A DNA stretch of 64,000 nucleotides from Flavobacteriales bacterium. Lineage in GTDB: Bacteria; Bacteroidota; Bacteroidia; Flavobacteriales_F; PHOS-HE28. Of the stretch, positions 34,803-43,196 are shown piece by piece; position 1 is the first letter of the stretch; each line of letters begins with the position of its first letter. The notes beneath the pieces are model-generated. The model saw only the letters and a list, made by a program, of their open reading frames with translations. It was not told the origin of the DNA and searched no databases. Where the stretch lies: contig JACJZF010000006.1 in the NCBI GenBank assembly GCA_020635725.1, positions 1 to 64,000 of the forward strand, in the 5' to 3' direction. The translations under genes were made by a program, and so were the position numbers.

Positions 34803-36116
34803 ATGTACGCCCTCATCGGTATCCTCTTCATTGCAGGGTACCTCTGTATTGCCTTGGAGCATCCGCTACGGATCAACAAGGCCGCCACGGCGCTGGTCAC
34901 CGGTGTGCTCATCTGGGTCTTGATCATGGTGGGCCACCATGATCTGTTCCCCGCCGACGCTGGTCATACGAGCGAAGGATTGGTTGCTGAACTCCTGCAT
35001 CACCTGGGTGACATCGCCAGCATCCTCTTCTTCCTCATGGGCGCCATGACCATTGTGGAGCTGGTGGACGCGCACGAAGGCTTCCGGGTGATCACCGACC
35101 GGATCACGGGAACCAACAAGGTGCAGCTCATGTGGGTGCTCAGCATCATCACCTTCTTCCTAAGCGCGGCACTGGACAACATGACCACGGCGATCGTGAT
35201 GTGCGCGCTGCTGCGCAAGCTGATCAAGGATCGGAACGACCTGTGGACCTTCGCCGGCATGGTGATCATAGCGGCCAATGCGGGCGGGGCCTGGAGCCCG
35301 ATCGGCGATGTGACCACCATCATGCTCTGGATCGGCGGGCAGGTCACCTCACTCAACATCATCCTCAAGTTGATCGGCCCGAGCCTGGTGTGCCTCGTAC
35401 TGCCTCTCATCTGGTTCACCTTCACCTTCAAGGGCACCATTCAACGCCCCGCTTCCGCCGCTGATGACAACCCCGGGCACCGGGCCGTGTCTCCTGGAAA
35501 GCAACGCCTCATCTTCATCCTGGGGCTCTTCGCCCTGCTAGGCGTTCCGCTCTTCAAGACCTGGACCCATCTGCCACCGTACATGGGTATCCTGCTCGGC
35601 CTGGGCATCCTCTGGATCGTCACCGAGCTCATGCACATGAACACCATCGAGACGGATAAGGGCCACCTGCTGGTCACCTCCGTGCTACGCCGGATCGATG
35701 TGCCCAGCGTACTCTTCTTCCTCGGCATCCTCACGGCGGTCTCCGGCCTCGAGGTGGCCGGGCACCTCACGGATACCGCGCGTTTCCTGGATTCGCAGCT
35801 TGGCAGCATGTACGCCGTGAACACCGTGATCGGCGCCCTGAGCGCGGTGGTGGACAATGTGCCGCTGGTAGCCGCGGCCATGGGCATGTACCCCATGGAG
35901 CAGTTCCACCAGGACCATCCGTTCTGGGAGCTGCTGGCCTATTGCGCGGGCACGGGCGGCAGCATCCTGATCATCGGGTCGGCGGCTGGCGTTGCCACCA
36001 TGGGCATCCTGGGCATCGACTTCCTCTGGTACGTGCGGCGCATGGCTTTCCCAGCGGCGCTGGGTTACGTCGGGGGCATCGTCATGTTCTGGCTGCTCTG
36101 GCACAGCCAGCACTGA
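34803..36116 (+). CDS. nhaD: NhaD-family Na+/H+ antiporter (second copy)
   Basis: A 437-residue protein, starting MYALIGILFIAGYLCIALEH. It is collinear with the preceding NhaD and shares well over half its residues, including LGDIASILFFLMGAMTIVEL, ITFFLSAALDNMTTAIVMCA and ANAGGAWSPIGDVTTIMLW, as well as the C-terminal AAGVATMGILGIDFLWYVRR. The central loop lacks the histidine cluster of the first copy. CACATTTG at 34774-34781 is a possible -7 element, giving it an own promoter. The copies may differ in ion preference or pH range. It ends 1 bp before the convergent DinB-family gene. Confidence 0.9.
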   Translation: MYALIGILFIAGYLCIALEHPLRINKAATALVTGVLIWVLIMVGHHDLFPADAGHTSEGLVAELLHHLGDIASILFFLMGAMTIVELVDAHEGFRVITDRITGTNKVQLMWVLSIITFFLSAALDNMTTAIVMCALLRKLIKDRNDLWTFAGMVIIAANAGGAWSPIGDVTTIMLWIGGQVTSLNIILKLIGPSLVCLVLPLIWFTFTFKGTIQRPASAADDNPGHRAVSPGKQRLIFILGLFALLGVPLFKTWTHLPPYMGILLGLGILWIVTELMHMNTIETDKGHLLVTSVLRRIDVPSVLFFLGILTAVSGLEVAGHLTDTARFLDSQLGSMYAVNTVIGALSAVVDNVPLVAAAMGMYPMEQFHQDHPFWELLAYCAGTGGSILIIGSAAGVATMGILGIDFLWYVRRMAFPAALGYVGGIVMFWLLWHSQH

Positions 36117-36117
36117 G

Positions 36118-36615
36118 CTAGATCGTACGCTGGCCGTAGAGCTTGCACAACCAGCTCAGGTGGCCGGTATGCAGGGCTTCGTGCCGCACCGCATGCGTGA
36201 TCACATCGCGCACCGTGGTTCCTATGGCCTGCAGCCCGGTGATGTTCGGCGCGTCGAGCTGCTCCGGAGTCAGGGTAGGCAGGTGCTGCATCACCCGTTC
36301 GTGCACCGCGTTGAAGGTGCCCCACACCTCTTCATAGGGCGGGCATTGGTCTGGTGGCAGGCCTTGGCTGCCCACGCTGAAGTGCTTGGCCCAGCTGAAC
36401 TTCTCGAACGGCCCGCCGGTGGCGCGCAGCAGCAGCCCATTCTGGCTGGTGGCGAGATGCGCGATGAGCCAGAACGCCGTGTTCAAGGGCTGTCCTTCAG
36501 CCGTGAAGACCCGGTGCATGTCCTGTCCTTTGAGGAAACCGGCGTAGAAGCGGGTGTATTGGCGGGTGCGGTCCACCATGTGCGCGAGGACCTGTGCTTC
36601 GGTTGGTGAGGACAT
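36118..36615 (-). CDS. DinB-superfamily four-helix metalloprotein
   Basis: A 165-residue protein of the DinB/YfiT-like superfamily. The metal ligands are the His in FWLIAHLATSQNG (about residue 53) and the paired His in VRHEALHTGHLSW (about residues 143-155). The family contains thiol-dependent S-transferases and proteins of unknown role. The sequence cannot tell which thiol, but bacillithiol is available, as bshB1 is encoded in this window. Length and motif order are normal. It converges with the second nhaD. Confidence 0.88.
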   Translation of the reverse strand: MSSPTEAQVLAHMVDRTRQYTRFYAGFLKGQDMHRVFTAEGQPLNTAFWLIAHLATSQNGLLLRATGGPFEKFSWAKHFSVGSQGLPPDQCPPYEEVWGTFNAVHERVMQHLPTLTPEQLDAPNITGLQAIGTTVRDVITHAVRHEALHTGHLSWLCKLYGQRTI

Positions 36616-36854
36616 GCGATTAGGTTATCCGGCGAAGATGGCGGATGATCGACAACCGGACCTGGCCTCTCCGGATTCGCTCGGACTTTCCGATTCATAC
36701 ATCGGCATCATTTGATTCCTGCACGCACTGCGCTAGGCAGGGGAGTTCTCTGCGCCCCTGCGCCTCTGCGGCCATACTATGGGATTGGCCTCCCTTCGGT
36801 CAGCCTTTCCCTGAGGGGGAGGCATCAGCACGTAGCCCTGCTCGCTCCGCTCGC
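36616..36854. other. Intergenic stretch with no gene recognised
   Basis: No open frame with codon-use or family support is seen between the DinB gene and the tRNA-Ser terminators. One dyad stands out, GCCTCCC at 36788-36794 and GGGAGGC at 36817-36823, which could be a weak hairpin. Confidence 0.5.
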
Positions 36855-36917
36855 GGCCTTCTCTTTCACGGCCTTTTGCTCAAGCTGCGCTTGGCAACGG
36901 CCGTTAAAGAGAAGGCC
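36855..36917. repeat. 19-bp inverted repeat downstream of tRNA-Ser
   Basis: Arms GGCCTTCTCTTTCACGGCC (36855-36873) and GGCCGTTAAAGAGAAGGCC (36899-36917) are complementary at 18 of 19 positions around a 25-bp loop. The right arm overlaps the neighbouring terminator hairpin by 6 bp. It may be a second terminator of the tRNA transcript or a small relic palindrome. Confidence 0.6.
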
Positions 36918-36941
36918 CGCTGCCATCGGCAGCCGGGCCTT
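36912..36941 (-). terminator. Rho-independent-type terminator of tRNA-Ser
   Basis: The minus strand carries AAGGCCCGGCTGCC, a short GAT loop and GGCAGCGGGCCTT, a GC-rich stem of about 13 pairs with one bulge. It is followed by CTCTTTAACGG, a partly T-rich tail. It begins 4 bp after the encoded CCA. Confidence 0.65.
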
Positions 36942-36945
36942 GCGT

Positions 36946-37035
36946 TGGCGGAGAGGGAGGGATTCGAACCCCCGTTACCCTTGCGGGTAAAGCGGTTTTC
37001 AAGACCGCCGCATTCAACCGCTCTGCCACCTCTCC
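36946..37035 (-). tRNA. tRNA-Ser (UGA)
   Basis: A class II tRNA of 90 nt with a seven-pair acceptor stem (GGAGAGG/CCTCTCC), anticodon loop CTTGAAA with anticodon TGA, and the long variable arm TTACCCGCAAGGGTAA typical of tRNA-Ser. The T loop is TTCGAAT, and the CCA end is encoded at 36946-36948, unlike tRNA-His in this window. Confidence 0.96.
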
Positions 37036-37076
37036 TAGGGGCGCGAAAGTAGGAGGCGCCGCGCCGAGGGCGATAT

Positions 37077-37856
37077 TTGACCGTGGCCTCGATCGAACTG
37101 ACTTTCCTGGGCACGGGCACCAGTCAGGGCGTGCCGGTGATCGGTTGTGATTGCGCGGTGTGCCGCAGCACCGATCCGCGCGATACACGCCTGCGCACGG
37201 CCGCATTGGTGCGGCAGGGCGAGGCGAGATTGCTGATCGACGCGGGCCCGGACCTGCGCGCGCAACTCCTTCGAAGCCGGACCACGCGCCTGGATGCCGT
37301 GCTGCTCACGCATGAGCACATGGATCACCTCGGGGGCATCGACGACCTGCGCGCCCTCAACTATCACCAGCGCCGCGCGATGCCGATCCATGCCAACGAA
37401 GCGACCTTGAGCGCGGTGCGGCGCACGTTTCATTATGCCTTCGCGGAGGAGCGTTACCCCGGCGCGCCTGAGCTCGAGCTGCACCCGATCGATGGTCCTT
37501 TCGACGTGGCTGGCGTGCGCATCGCGCCCTTCGAGGTGCTGCATGGCCGATTGCCGGTCCTCGGCTTCCGCATCGGAGGGCTCGCCTACATCACCGATGC
37601 GAAAACGATATCCGATGAAGTGATCGCGAAGCTGCGCGGTGTGGATACCCTTGTGCTCAACGCGCTTCGCCGCAGCGACCATCCGACGCACCTCAGCCTC
37701 GACGAAGCGATCGACGTGGTGCGACGCATCGGGCCGCGCTGCGCATGGTTCACGCACATCAGCCACCTGCTGGGCCGGCATGCCGAGGTGGAGGCCGAGC
37801 TCCCTCCCGGCGTCCGGCTAGCATACGATGGCTTGGTGGTGGAAGTCCCCGAATAG
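37077..37856 (+). CDS. PhnP-like MBL-fold metallohydrolase
   Basis: A 259-residue metallo-beta-lactamase-fold enzyme. The extra metal site GCDCAVCRSTDPRDTRLRTA (about residues 23-42) near the N terminus is the mark of PhnP-like phosphodiesterases. The catalytic motif is LTHEHMDHLGGIDD (about 81-94), with later YITDAKTI and a final FTHISH. The start shown is a TTG; a GTG two codons on (37083) is equally possible. A role in cyclic phosphodiester hydrolysis is inferred; other phn genes are absent. Confidence 0.9.
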   Translation: MTVASIELTFLGTGTSQGVPVIGCDCAVCRSTDPRDTRLRTAALVRQGEARLLIDAGPDLRAQLLRSRTTRLDAVLLTHEHMDHLGGIDDLRALNYHQRRAMPIHANEATLSAVRRTFHYAFAEERYPGAPELELHPIDGPFDVAGVRIAPFEVLHGRLPVLGFRIGGLAYITDAKTISDEVIAKLRGVDTLVLNALRRSDHPTHLSLDEAIDVVRRIGPRCAWFTHISHLLGRHAEVEAELPPGVRLAYDGLVVEVPE

Positions 37857-37930
37857 CGGCATTCATCCGGTTCCGACCCTTGCGATCCACGCATCAAAGA
37901 GCCACCTTCGATCTCTCCCAACCCTACCGC

Positions 37931-40885
37931 ATGACCCTCAAGACCCCGTTATCCGTTTCGGCGATCCTCGCTCTCGGCATCTCTGCCATGGGGCAGCATC
38001 ACCCTGATCCCGCGCGCGTCGGTTTCATCAAGGACATCGGCCGCGTGCCGGACATCACCACTCAGGCGCAATTGCGCGCGGGGGAGCCGTGGAGCTCCTT
38101 CCTCGCTGAGCATCCGCTCTGGACCGTGGAGTTCAACGAGAGCTCCGGCATGCCGCGGAAGGCCTTCGGCCCGCCGATCATCGTTGCGGGAGCGAGCGAT
38201 GCGGAGAAGGCCATCGGATTCATCACGGACAGGCTGGGGCGCTTCGGCGTGCCGGTGGAGGAGCTGAGCATCTCGAGCACGAAGCGCTCGGGGCGTGTGA
38301 CCTACGTGCATCTCAAGCAGATGCACAACGGGCTGCCCGTGCTCCTCTCACGCGCTCAGGTGAAGCTCGATGCGCAGCACCGGGTGATCGCGTTCTCCGC
38401 CGATGTGCACGGTGCGATACCCGAGGACCTGGTCGCGTTGCTGAGCGCCGAACAGGCGATGGCAGCGGCCAGCGAAGGTCTCAGCGGCATCACGGAGCGC
38501 GAGGCCCTCGGCCAGCGATACCTGCCGATCCCGAACGGACAGGCCACGGATTACCGGATCGTCGAGGAAGTGCTCGTGCTTACGCAAGGCGCTCGCCCCG
38601 GTCGGTACCAGTGCCTGGTGGATCTGCGCAGCGGCGAGCTGCTCTACCGGAATGACCAAGTGGTGAGCGAGCACGTGGAAGGCGAGGAGGGCTCGGATGA
38701 TGCGGCCGATGCCCAGGTGAATGCCACGGTGCATGTGAACGGCGCAACCATGCCGGCCACCGTGGAGGGCCTGCCCGACCTGCGTCTCACGATCAACGGA
38801 TCGTTCTACTACACCGATGCGAATGGCTTCCTGCCCACCGGGCTCTCGGGTCCCCAATCAGCGCAGGTGCAATTGCGCGGGCGCTGGTCCAACACGCGCA
38901 CCAATTCAGCGACCCCTTCGTTCAGCACCACGCTCAGCGAGGGCAGCAACACCTTGAGCTTCGATGCCGCAGCGAACATCCGCGAGCGCACCGCATACCT
39001 GCATGTGAGCCGGATCCACAACCACTGCACGGCCGTGCTGCCGGGATTCACCGGCATGGACTTCGAGCTGCCCACCAACGTGGATGTGACCGGCGACACA
39101 TGCAATGCCTACTACGATGGCAGCTCCATCAATTTCTACGCGCAGAGCGCCACCTGCCGCGCGCTCTCGCTCTACGGCGATGTGGTCTATCATGAATACG
39201 GCCACGGCATCAACGACAACTTCTATCAGAGCCAGGGTTCCTTCTTCCTGAACGGCGCCATGAACGAGGGCTACGCCGATGTATGGGCGATCACCCTGAC
39301 GCAGAATCCCGTGATGACGCTCGGCTACCGCTTCAATGAGCCGAGCTCATTCATCCGCCGCTACGATGAGAACCCCCGTGTGTACCCGATCGATATCGTG
39401 GGTGAGGTGCACCGCGACGGCGAGATCATCGCAGGCGCTTGGTGGGATACGTACCGCCTGCTCGGTTGGGACATGCCGCTCACGCTCCAGCTCTTCGCCG
39501 ACGCCTTCGGCGGCTTGCAGGCCGAAGCGACCAATGGGCAGGAAGGCGAGGCTTTCCGCGATGTGCTGCTCGACGTGCTGCAGGCCGATGATGACGATGG
39601 TGACATCACCAACGGCACTCCGCATGGTGCCGCCATCGTGGAGGCCTTCGCGCTGCACGGCATCACGCTGCTGAGCAACGCGCAGTTCAACCACGCGCCG
39701 GTGGCCTCCGCCAATCAAGCCACGGCGATTCCCATCAGCGCCACGCTCAATGTCACCTTCCCCTTCAACAGCTACGTGGCAGGCGCCGACCTGCATTACC
39801 GCGTGACGGAGAATTCACCGTGGGTGATCGTGCCCATGACCATCAACGGCAGCAACTACTCCGCGCAGATCCCTGGTCAGCCGGCGGGCACCATCGTGGC
39901 CTATTACCTCACGGTGAACGATGTCTTCGGCGGCCTCAGCTCGGTGACACCCGCCGGTTCGCAATACCATGCGCAGGGTTACCTGCCGAATTACGTGCTG
40001 ATCGGATTCAACCTCATCGCCACGGAGGATGGCGACGATTTCAGCCAGCTCGGCAATTGGACCACCAGCGCGCAGGGCAATGCGACCACGGGACAATGGG
40101 AGTACGGCGTGCTGATCCCCTCGTACGGTACACCAGGCAACGCGAGCACCATCGTGCAGCCGGGGCAGCAGCACACGCCGGGCGGCTTCCTCTGCTGGTT
40201 CACCGGGAACGCGTCGGGCCCGAACGCAGGGCTCGGTGAGAACGATGTCGATGGCGGCTCGACGATCCTGATCAGCGACCCCATGAACCTCACGAGCTAC
40301 ACGAACCCGGCCTTCACGTACTGGCGCTGGTACTCGAATAACAGCGGCGCCAACCCCAGCGCCGATTGGTGGCAGGTGCAGATCAGCAACAACAACGGCG
40401 CCTCCTGGGTGAAGGTGGAGGACACCAAGTCCAGTGATCGCAGCTGGCGCCGCAAGGCTTTCCGTGTTGAGGAGTACCTGCCGTTGACCGCGACCATGCG
40501 CCTGCGCTTCATCGCCAGCGACAGCATCCGTCCGGGAGTCTCGCTCAACGGCGGAAGCCTGGTGGAGGGTGCCCTCGATGATATTCAGCTATGGGACGGT
40601 CCGGAGAACACCTTGGATGTAGAAGAGGAGGTGGAGTTGATGACTGGCCTGTATCCGAGCCCGGCGAGCGATGCGCTCTACCTGGTGCTCTCCGGCCAGG
40701 CCTTCACCGGCGCGCGGCTCTCGGTGTTGGATCTCACGGGGCGTACGGTGCTGCGCGAGGTGAATGTCCCCGATGGCACCACCATGCAGCAGCTCGATAT
40801 CCGCGCATTGGCTGAAGGGCAATACATCGCGGTGCTGCGCTGGAATGGCGGAAGCAGCGAACGACGCTTCAGCGTGATGCGCTGA
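37931..40885 (+). CDS. Secreted M36/M4-like zinc metalloprotease with T9SS type A domain
   Basis: A 984-residue extracellular protease. The start MTLKTPLSVSAILALGISAM gives a signal peptide ending AMGQ. An FTP-type propeptide (RLGRFGVPVEELSISSTKRSGRVTYVHLKQ, INGL..) occupies about residues 80-210. A PepSY/PA-like insert follows, then the zinc site H421-E-Y-G-H425 with E446 in AMNEGYADVWA. After it come a beta-sandwich region (FTYWRWYSNNSG, about 790) and the T9SS type A CTD (LYPSPASDALYLVL to RRFSVMR). It would be secreted and anchored at the surface by type IX secretion, with nutrient protein degradation as the likely use. Confidence 0.9.
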   Translation: MTLKTPLSVSAILALGISAMGQHHPDPARVGFIKDIGRVPDITTQAQLRAGEPWSSFLAEHPLWTVEFNESSGMPRKAFGPPIIVAGASDAEKAIGFITDRLGRFGVPVEELSISSTKRSGRVTYVHLKQMHNGLPVLLSRAQVKLDAQHRVIAFSADVHGAIPEDLVALLSAEQAMAAASEGLSGITEREALGQRYLPIPNGQATDYRIVEEVLVLTQGARPGRYQCLVDLRSGELLYRNDQVVSEHVEGEEGSDDAADAQVNATVHVNGATMPATVEGLPDLRLTINGSFYYTDANGFLPTGLSGPQSAQVQLRGRWSNTRTNSATPSFSTTLSEGSNTLSFDAAANIRERTAYLHVSRIHNHCTAVLPGFTGMDFELPTNVDVTGDTCNAYYDGSSINFYAQSATCRALSLYGDVVYHEYGHGINDNFYQSQGSFFLNGAMNEGYADVWAITLTQNPVMTLGYRFNEPSSFIRRYDENPRVYPIDIVGEVHRDGEIIAGAWWDTYRLLGWDMPLTLQLFADAFGGLQAEATNGQEGEAFRDVLLDVLQADDDDGDITNGTPHGAAIVEAFALHGITLLSNAQFNHAPVASANQATAIPISATLNVTFPFNSYVAGADLHYRVTENSPWVIVPMTINGSNYSAQIPGQPAGTIVAYYLTVNDVFGGLSSVTPAGSQYHAQGYLPNYVLIGFNLIATEDGDDFSQLGNWTTSAQGNATTGQWEYGVLIPSYGTPGNASTIVQPGQQHTPGGFLCWFTGNASGPNAGLGENDVDGGSTILISDPMNLTSYTNPAFTYWRWYSNNSGANPSADWWQVQISNNNGASWVKVEDTKSSDRSWRRKAFRVEEYLPLTATMRLRFIASDSIRPGVSLNGGSLVEGALDDIQLWDGPENTLDVEEEVELMTGLYPSPASDALYLVLSGQAFTGARLSVLDLTGRTVLREVNVPDGTTMQQLDIRALAEGQYIAVLRWNGGSSERRFSVMR

Positions 40886-40892
40886 CGAGGGA

Positions 40893-41807
40893 TCAGGGCC
40901 AGGTCGCAATCCGTATGGTGCGTGCGCGATTCACGCCGCGCGCCTCCACGAGCAGCGGGCCGTGAGCCAGCGCGCTCATGCGGGCATAGGCATCGGCGCC
41001 GCCAGGGCCTGTCCAGAGCAATCGTCCGGTCAGGTCGCGCGCGGTGAGCATGGTGCGCGCATCGCGCAGCGCATCAAGGTCATCCGTCTGACCCCCTTCC
41101 GTCGTGCCAAGGTCCGTGGTCATGGTGGCGAAGAGCAGCTCGGTGATCTCGTTCAGGTCGAGCGCGCGGTCATACAAGCGCACATCATCGATCCATCCGG
41201 AATAGGGCTGGCTGCCGGTGCTCAGCGCGCCCAATGCCGCGGGTGCTTGCGGGTGCAGGCCGATCACCCCGCTCTTGGCCATGCTGCCAAGGAGCCCCGC
41301 ATTCACGTAGAGGCGCATCTCCGCGCCATCGTACACGCCAACGATGTGGTACCAATTGCCGCCGAAGAGCGAGGAGGGCGATGTGGTGAGCTCGGTGGTG
41401 CTGCCACCGGCCTGCACGCGGAAGCGCAGGGCCGTGCCATTGACGAACGCGATGGACCAGATGTGATCGGTGGCTTGCGGCCCCACGGCCTTGGCGATGA
41501 GCGTGCGTTCCATGCCGGTGACGAAATCGGGCTTGGTCCATAGCGAGATGGTGAAGCCGCCGGTGCCGGTGGTGATGTCACAAGGGCCCAGAACGATCCG
41601 GTCATTCACCCCATCGAATCGGGCGGCGCCCTGATGGTGACCGCCGAACGGGTCCCACGTGGTGCCGCCCGCGAGCAGACCATCGCTCCCGCCCCAAGCG
41701 TGGGCGGTAAGGCCTGTGCTCTCATCCAAGGGCCAGTGGTACACCGGGACCTGCGCCGCGATGGTGGTGGCGAAGGCCGCGAGCAGGAGCGAGGAAGCGT
41801 ACCGCAT
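40893..41807 (-). CDS. Secreted LamG/concanavalin-like protein with degenerate sorting domain
   Basis: A 304-residue protein. Start MRYASSLLLAAFATTIAAQ is a signal peptide. A LamG-type jelly-roll covers about residues 20-215, with the marker YHWPLDESTGLTAHAWGG, GGFTISLWTKPDF, NWYHIVGVYDGAEMRLYVNA and SGWIDDVRLYDRAL. The last 70 residues (ARDLTGRLLWTG, PLLVEARGVNRARTIRIATWP) resemble a T9SS type A CTD, but without the usual PNP start, so sorting is uncertain. It converges with the metalloprotease gene, and may bind a glycan. Confidence 0.85.
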   Translation of the reverse strand: MRYASSLLLAAFATTIAAQVPVYHWPLDESTGLTAHAWGGSDGLLAGGTTWDPFGGHHQGAARFDGVNDRIVLGPCDITTGTGGFTISLWTKPDFVTGMERTLIAKAVGPQATDHIWSIAFVNGTALRFRVQAGGSTTELTTSPSSLFGGNWYHIVGVYDGAEMRLYVNAGLLGSMAKSGVIGLHPQAPAALGALSTGSQPYSGWIDDVRLYDRALDLNEITELLFATMTTDLGTTEGGQTDDLDALRDARTMLTARDLTGRLLWTGPGGADAYARMSALAHGPLLVEARGVNRARTIRIATWP

Positions 41808-41910
41808 GGTGAAGGCTTTGCCGCACGAACGTGAGTGGCCGAGACCGGGTTCCGGCAGATCGCCCAACAGGCGCGATTCCCTCACCGAACGCGAAAAGGC
41901 CGCGCCGGGC

Positions 41911-43086
41911 CTAGTGGAACGCGCCGCCGTTCCGGCACTCGGCCAGTGCGCCGTACACCGCCAATACGCTCGGCTCGGCGGGATTCGGCCCTAGATGGCG
42001 GAGGATGCGCGTGGCGAGGTCGCCTTGCTCGATGATCAGGTTGATCCGCTCGCGCGCGTTCTCGCTCAGCTCGCCGTACAGCTCCACGAACAGGTGCTGC
42101 AGAAGGCGAGCGGCCTCGCACTCCTCCTGCTTCAGCAAGCCGAACATGAACAGGTAATCCTTGTTGCTGATGACCGCCGATGCGCCGTGCTGGATCGTGC
42201 CGCGCATGATGGACATGAGGTCCTCGGTGCTCCACGCGCGCTGGAGGTAACTGCTCACCCAGCGCCCGCCCACCAGCGCGCGCAGGATCACCAGCGTGAA
42301 TTCGATCACCGCCATGTCGGCCGCGGCGTTCTCTTGCGCGTCGATCGCGTGGATCGAGATCATCGCGGGGTCGGCTTCCACGGTGGCCGCGCGCCAATCC
42401 AACGCTTGGGGCGGCACGGCGCTCTGCCCGCTCGAGCGTGCCATGGCCGTGGCGATGGGGCCGAGGACCTCGCGATCGTATTCGGCCAACTCGAAGCGCG
42501 GTTCGGGGATGAAGCCGCCAACGCGCTCCGGATAGCGGTCGTAGAGGTCGAGGCAGGAACGCAGGCGCCCGGAGCGGTGCCCCGTGACGCGCCCTTCCAG
42601 CAACGGGGTGGAAGCGCTGAATGCGGGCAACAGCGGGAGCAGCACGCGAACGCCGGCGAGCAGCTTTCCGAAATCCGAGGGCCGTTCGAAGGGCAGGTCG
42701 AGGCGCAGGCCCGCGAGGAGGCAGGCCGGTTCATCGGTGTCGGTGCCGAAAGCGCTGCTGAATGGCGATAGGCCCGGCAGGAGCACCATGCCGCGGGTGC
42801 GCGAGGGCATGGCAAGCGCCTGGTTGAGGGCGTTCACCTTCCGCACCCAGTTGGAGGGTCGTTTCGCCATACGGCAAGAGCGGACCGTGACGCGTGTGGC
42901 GCGGTGTCCGTTCTTGATCTCCAAGTCGCGCCGTTGTGGATTGGTGCGCGAGGTGGGCGGAAGCGGCACCCCGACCAGTTCCGAAGCCAGCGCCACCGGT
43001 CGCAGCGTGCCAGCATCCACGCATTCGGCTTCCGATGCGAACCCGAATTGGCTCAAGAGAGGTGAGCGGCGCGTTCGTTCAGGCAT
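41911..43086 (-). CDS. Divergent GCS2-like (carboxylate-amine ligase) protein
   Basis: A 391-residue protein. The middle matches the glutamate-cysteine ligase 2/YbdK family: LLPLLPAFSASTPLLEGRVTGHRSGRLRSCLDLYDRYPERVGGFIP (about residues 153-197), and the distal EFTLVILRALVGGRW. The N terminus (QFGFASEAECVDAGTLRPVALASELV) aligns with the family's FGIELEYMIVD-type entry but lacks the ELE metal/ATP residues, so activity is doubtful or altered. It is not certain to be a true ligase. An upstream GACCTTTGG lies near its start. No thiol-ligase partner is next to it. Confidence 0.5.
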   Translation of the reverse strand: MPERTRRSPLLSQFGFASEAECVDAGTLRPVALASELVGVPLPPTSRTNPQRRDLEIKNGHRATRVTVRSCRMAKRPSNWVRKVNALNQALAMPSRTRGMVLLPGLSPFSSAFGTDTDEPACLLAGLRLDLPFERPSDFGKLLAGVRVLLPLLPAFSASTPLLEGRVTGHRSGRLRSCLDLYDRYPERVGGFIPEPRFELAEYDREVLGPIATAMARSSGQSAVPPQALDWRAATVEADPAMISIHAIDAQENAAADMAVIEFTLVILRALVGGRWVSSYLQRAWSTEDLMSIMRGTIQHGASAVISNKDYLFMFGLLKQEECEAARLLQHLFVELYGELSENARERINLIIEQGDLATRILRHLGPNPAEPSVLAVYGALAECRNGGAFH

Positions 43087-43196
43087 GCGCCAAAGGTCGC
43101 ATTCGCCCGGTGAAAGGCGCCGCCCACCGGCGATCGTGCATGATCGGGCGAAGCGCCGCCACCCCGGGGCGTGGTGCCCCGCTATTTTAGCCTCGC

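Noticed and set aside
41634..42035. Short plus-strand frames between the LamG and GCS2-like genes
   Set aside because: They are short, overlap gene ends and have no signal peptide or motif.
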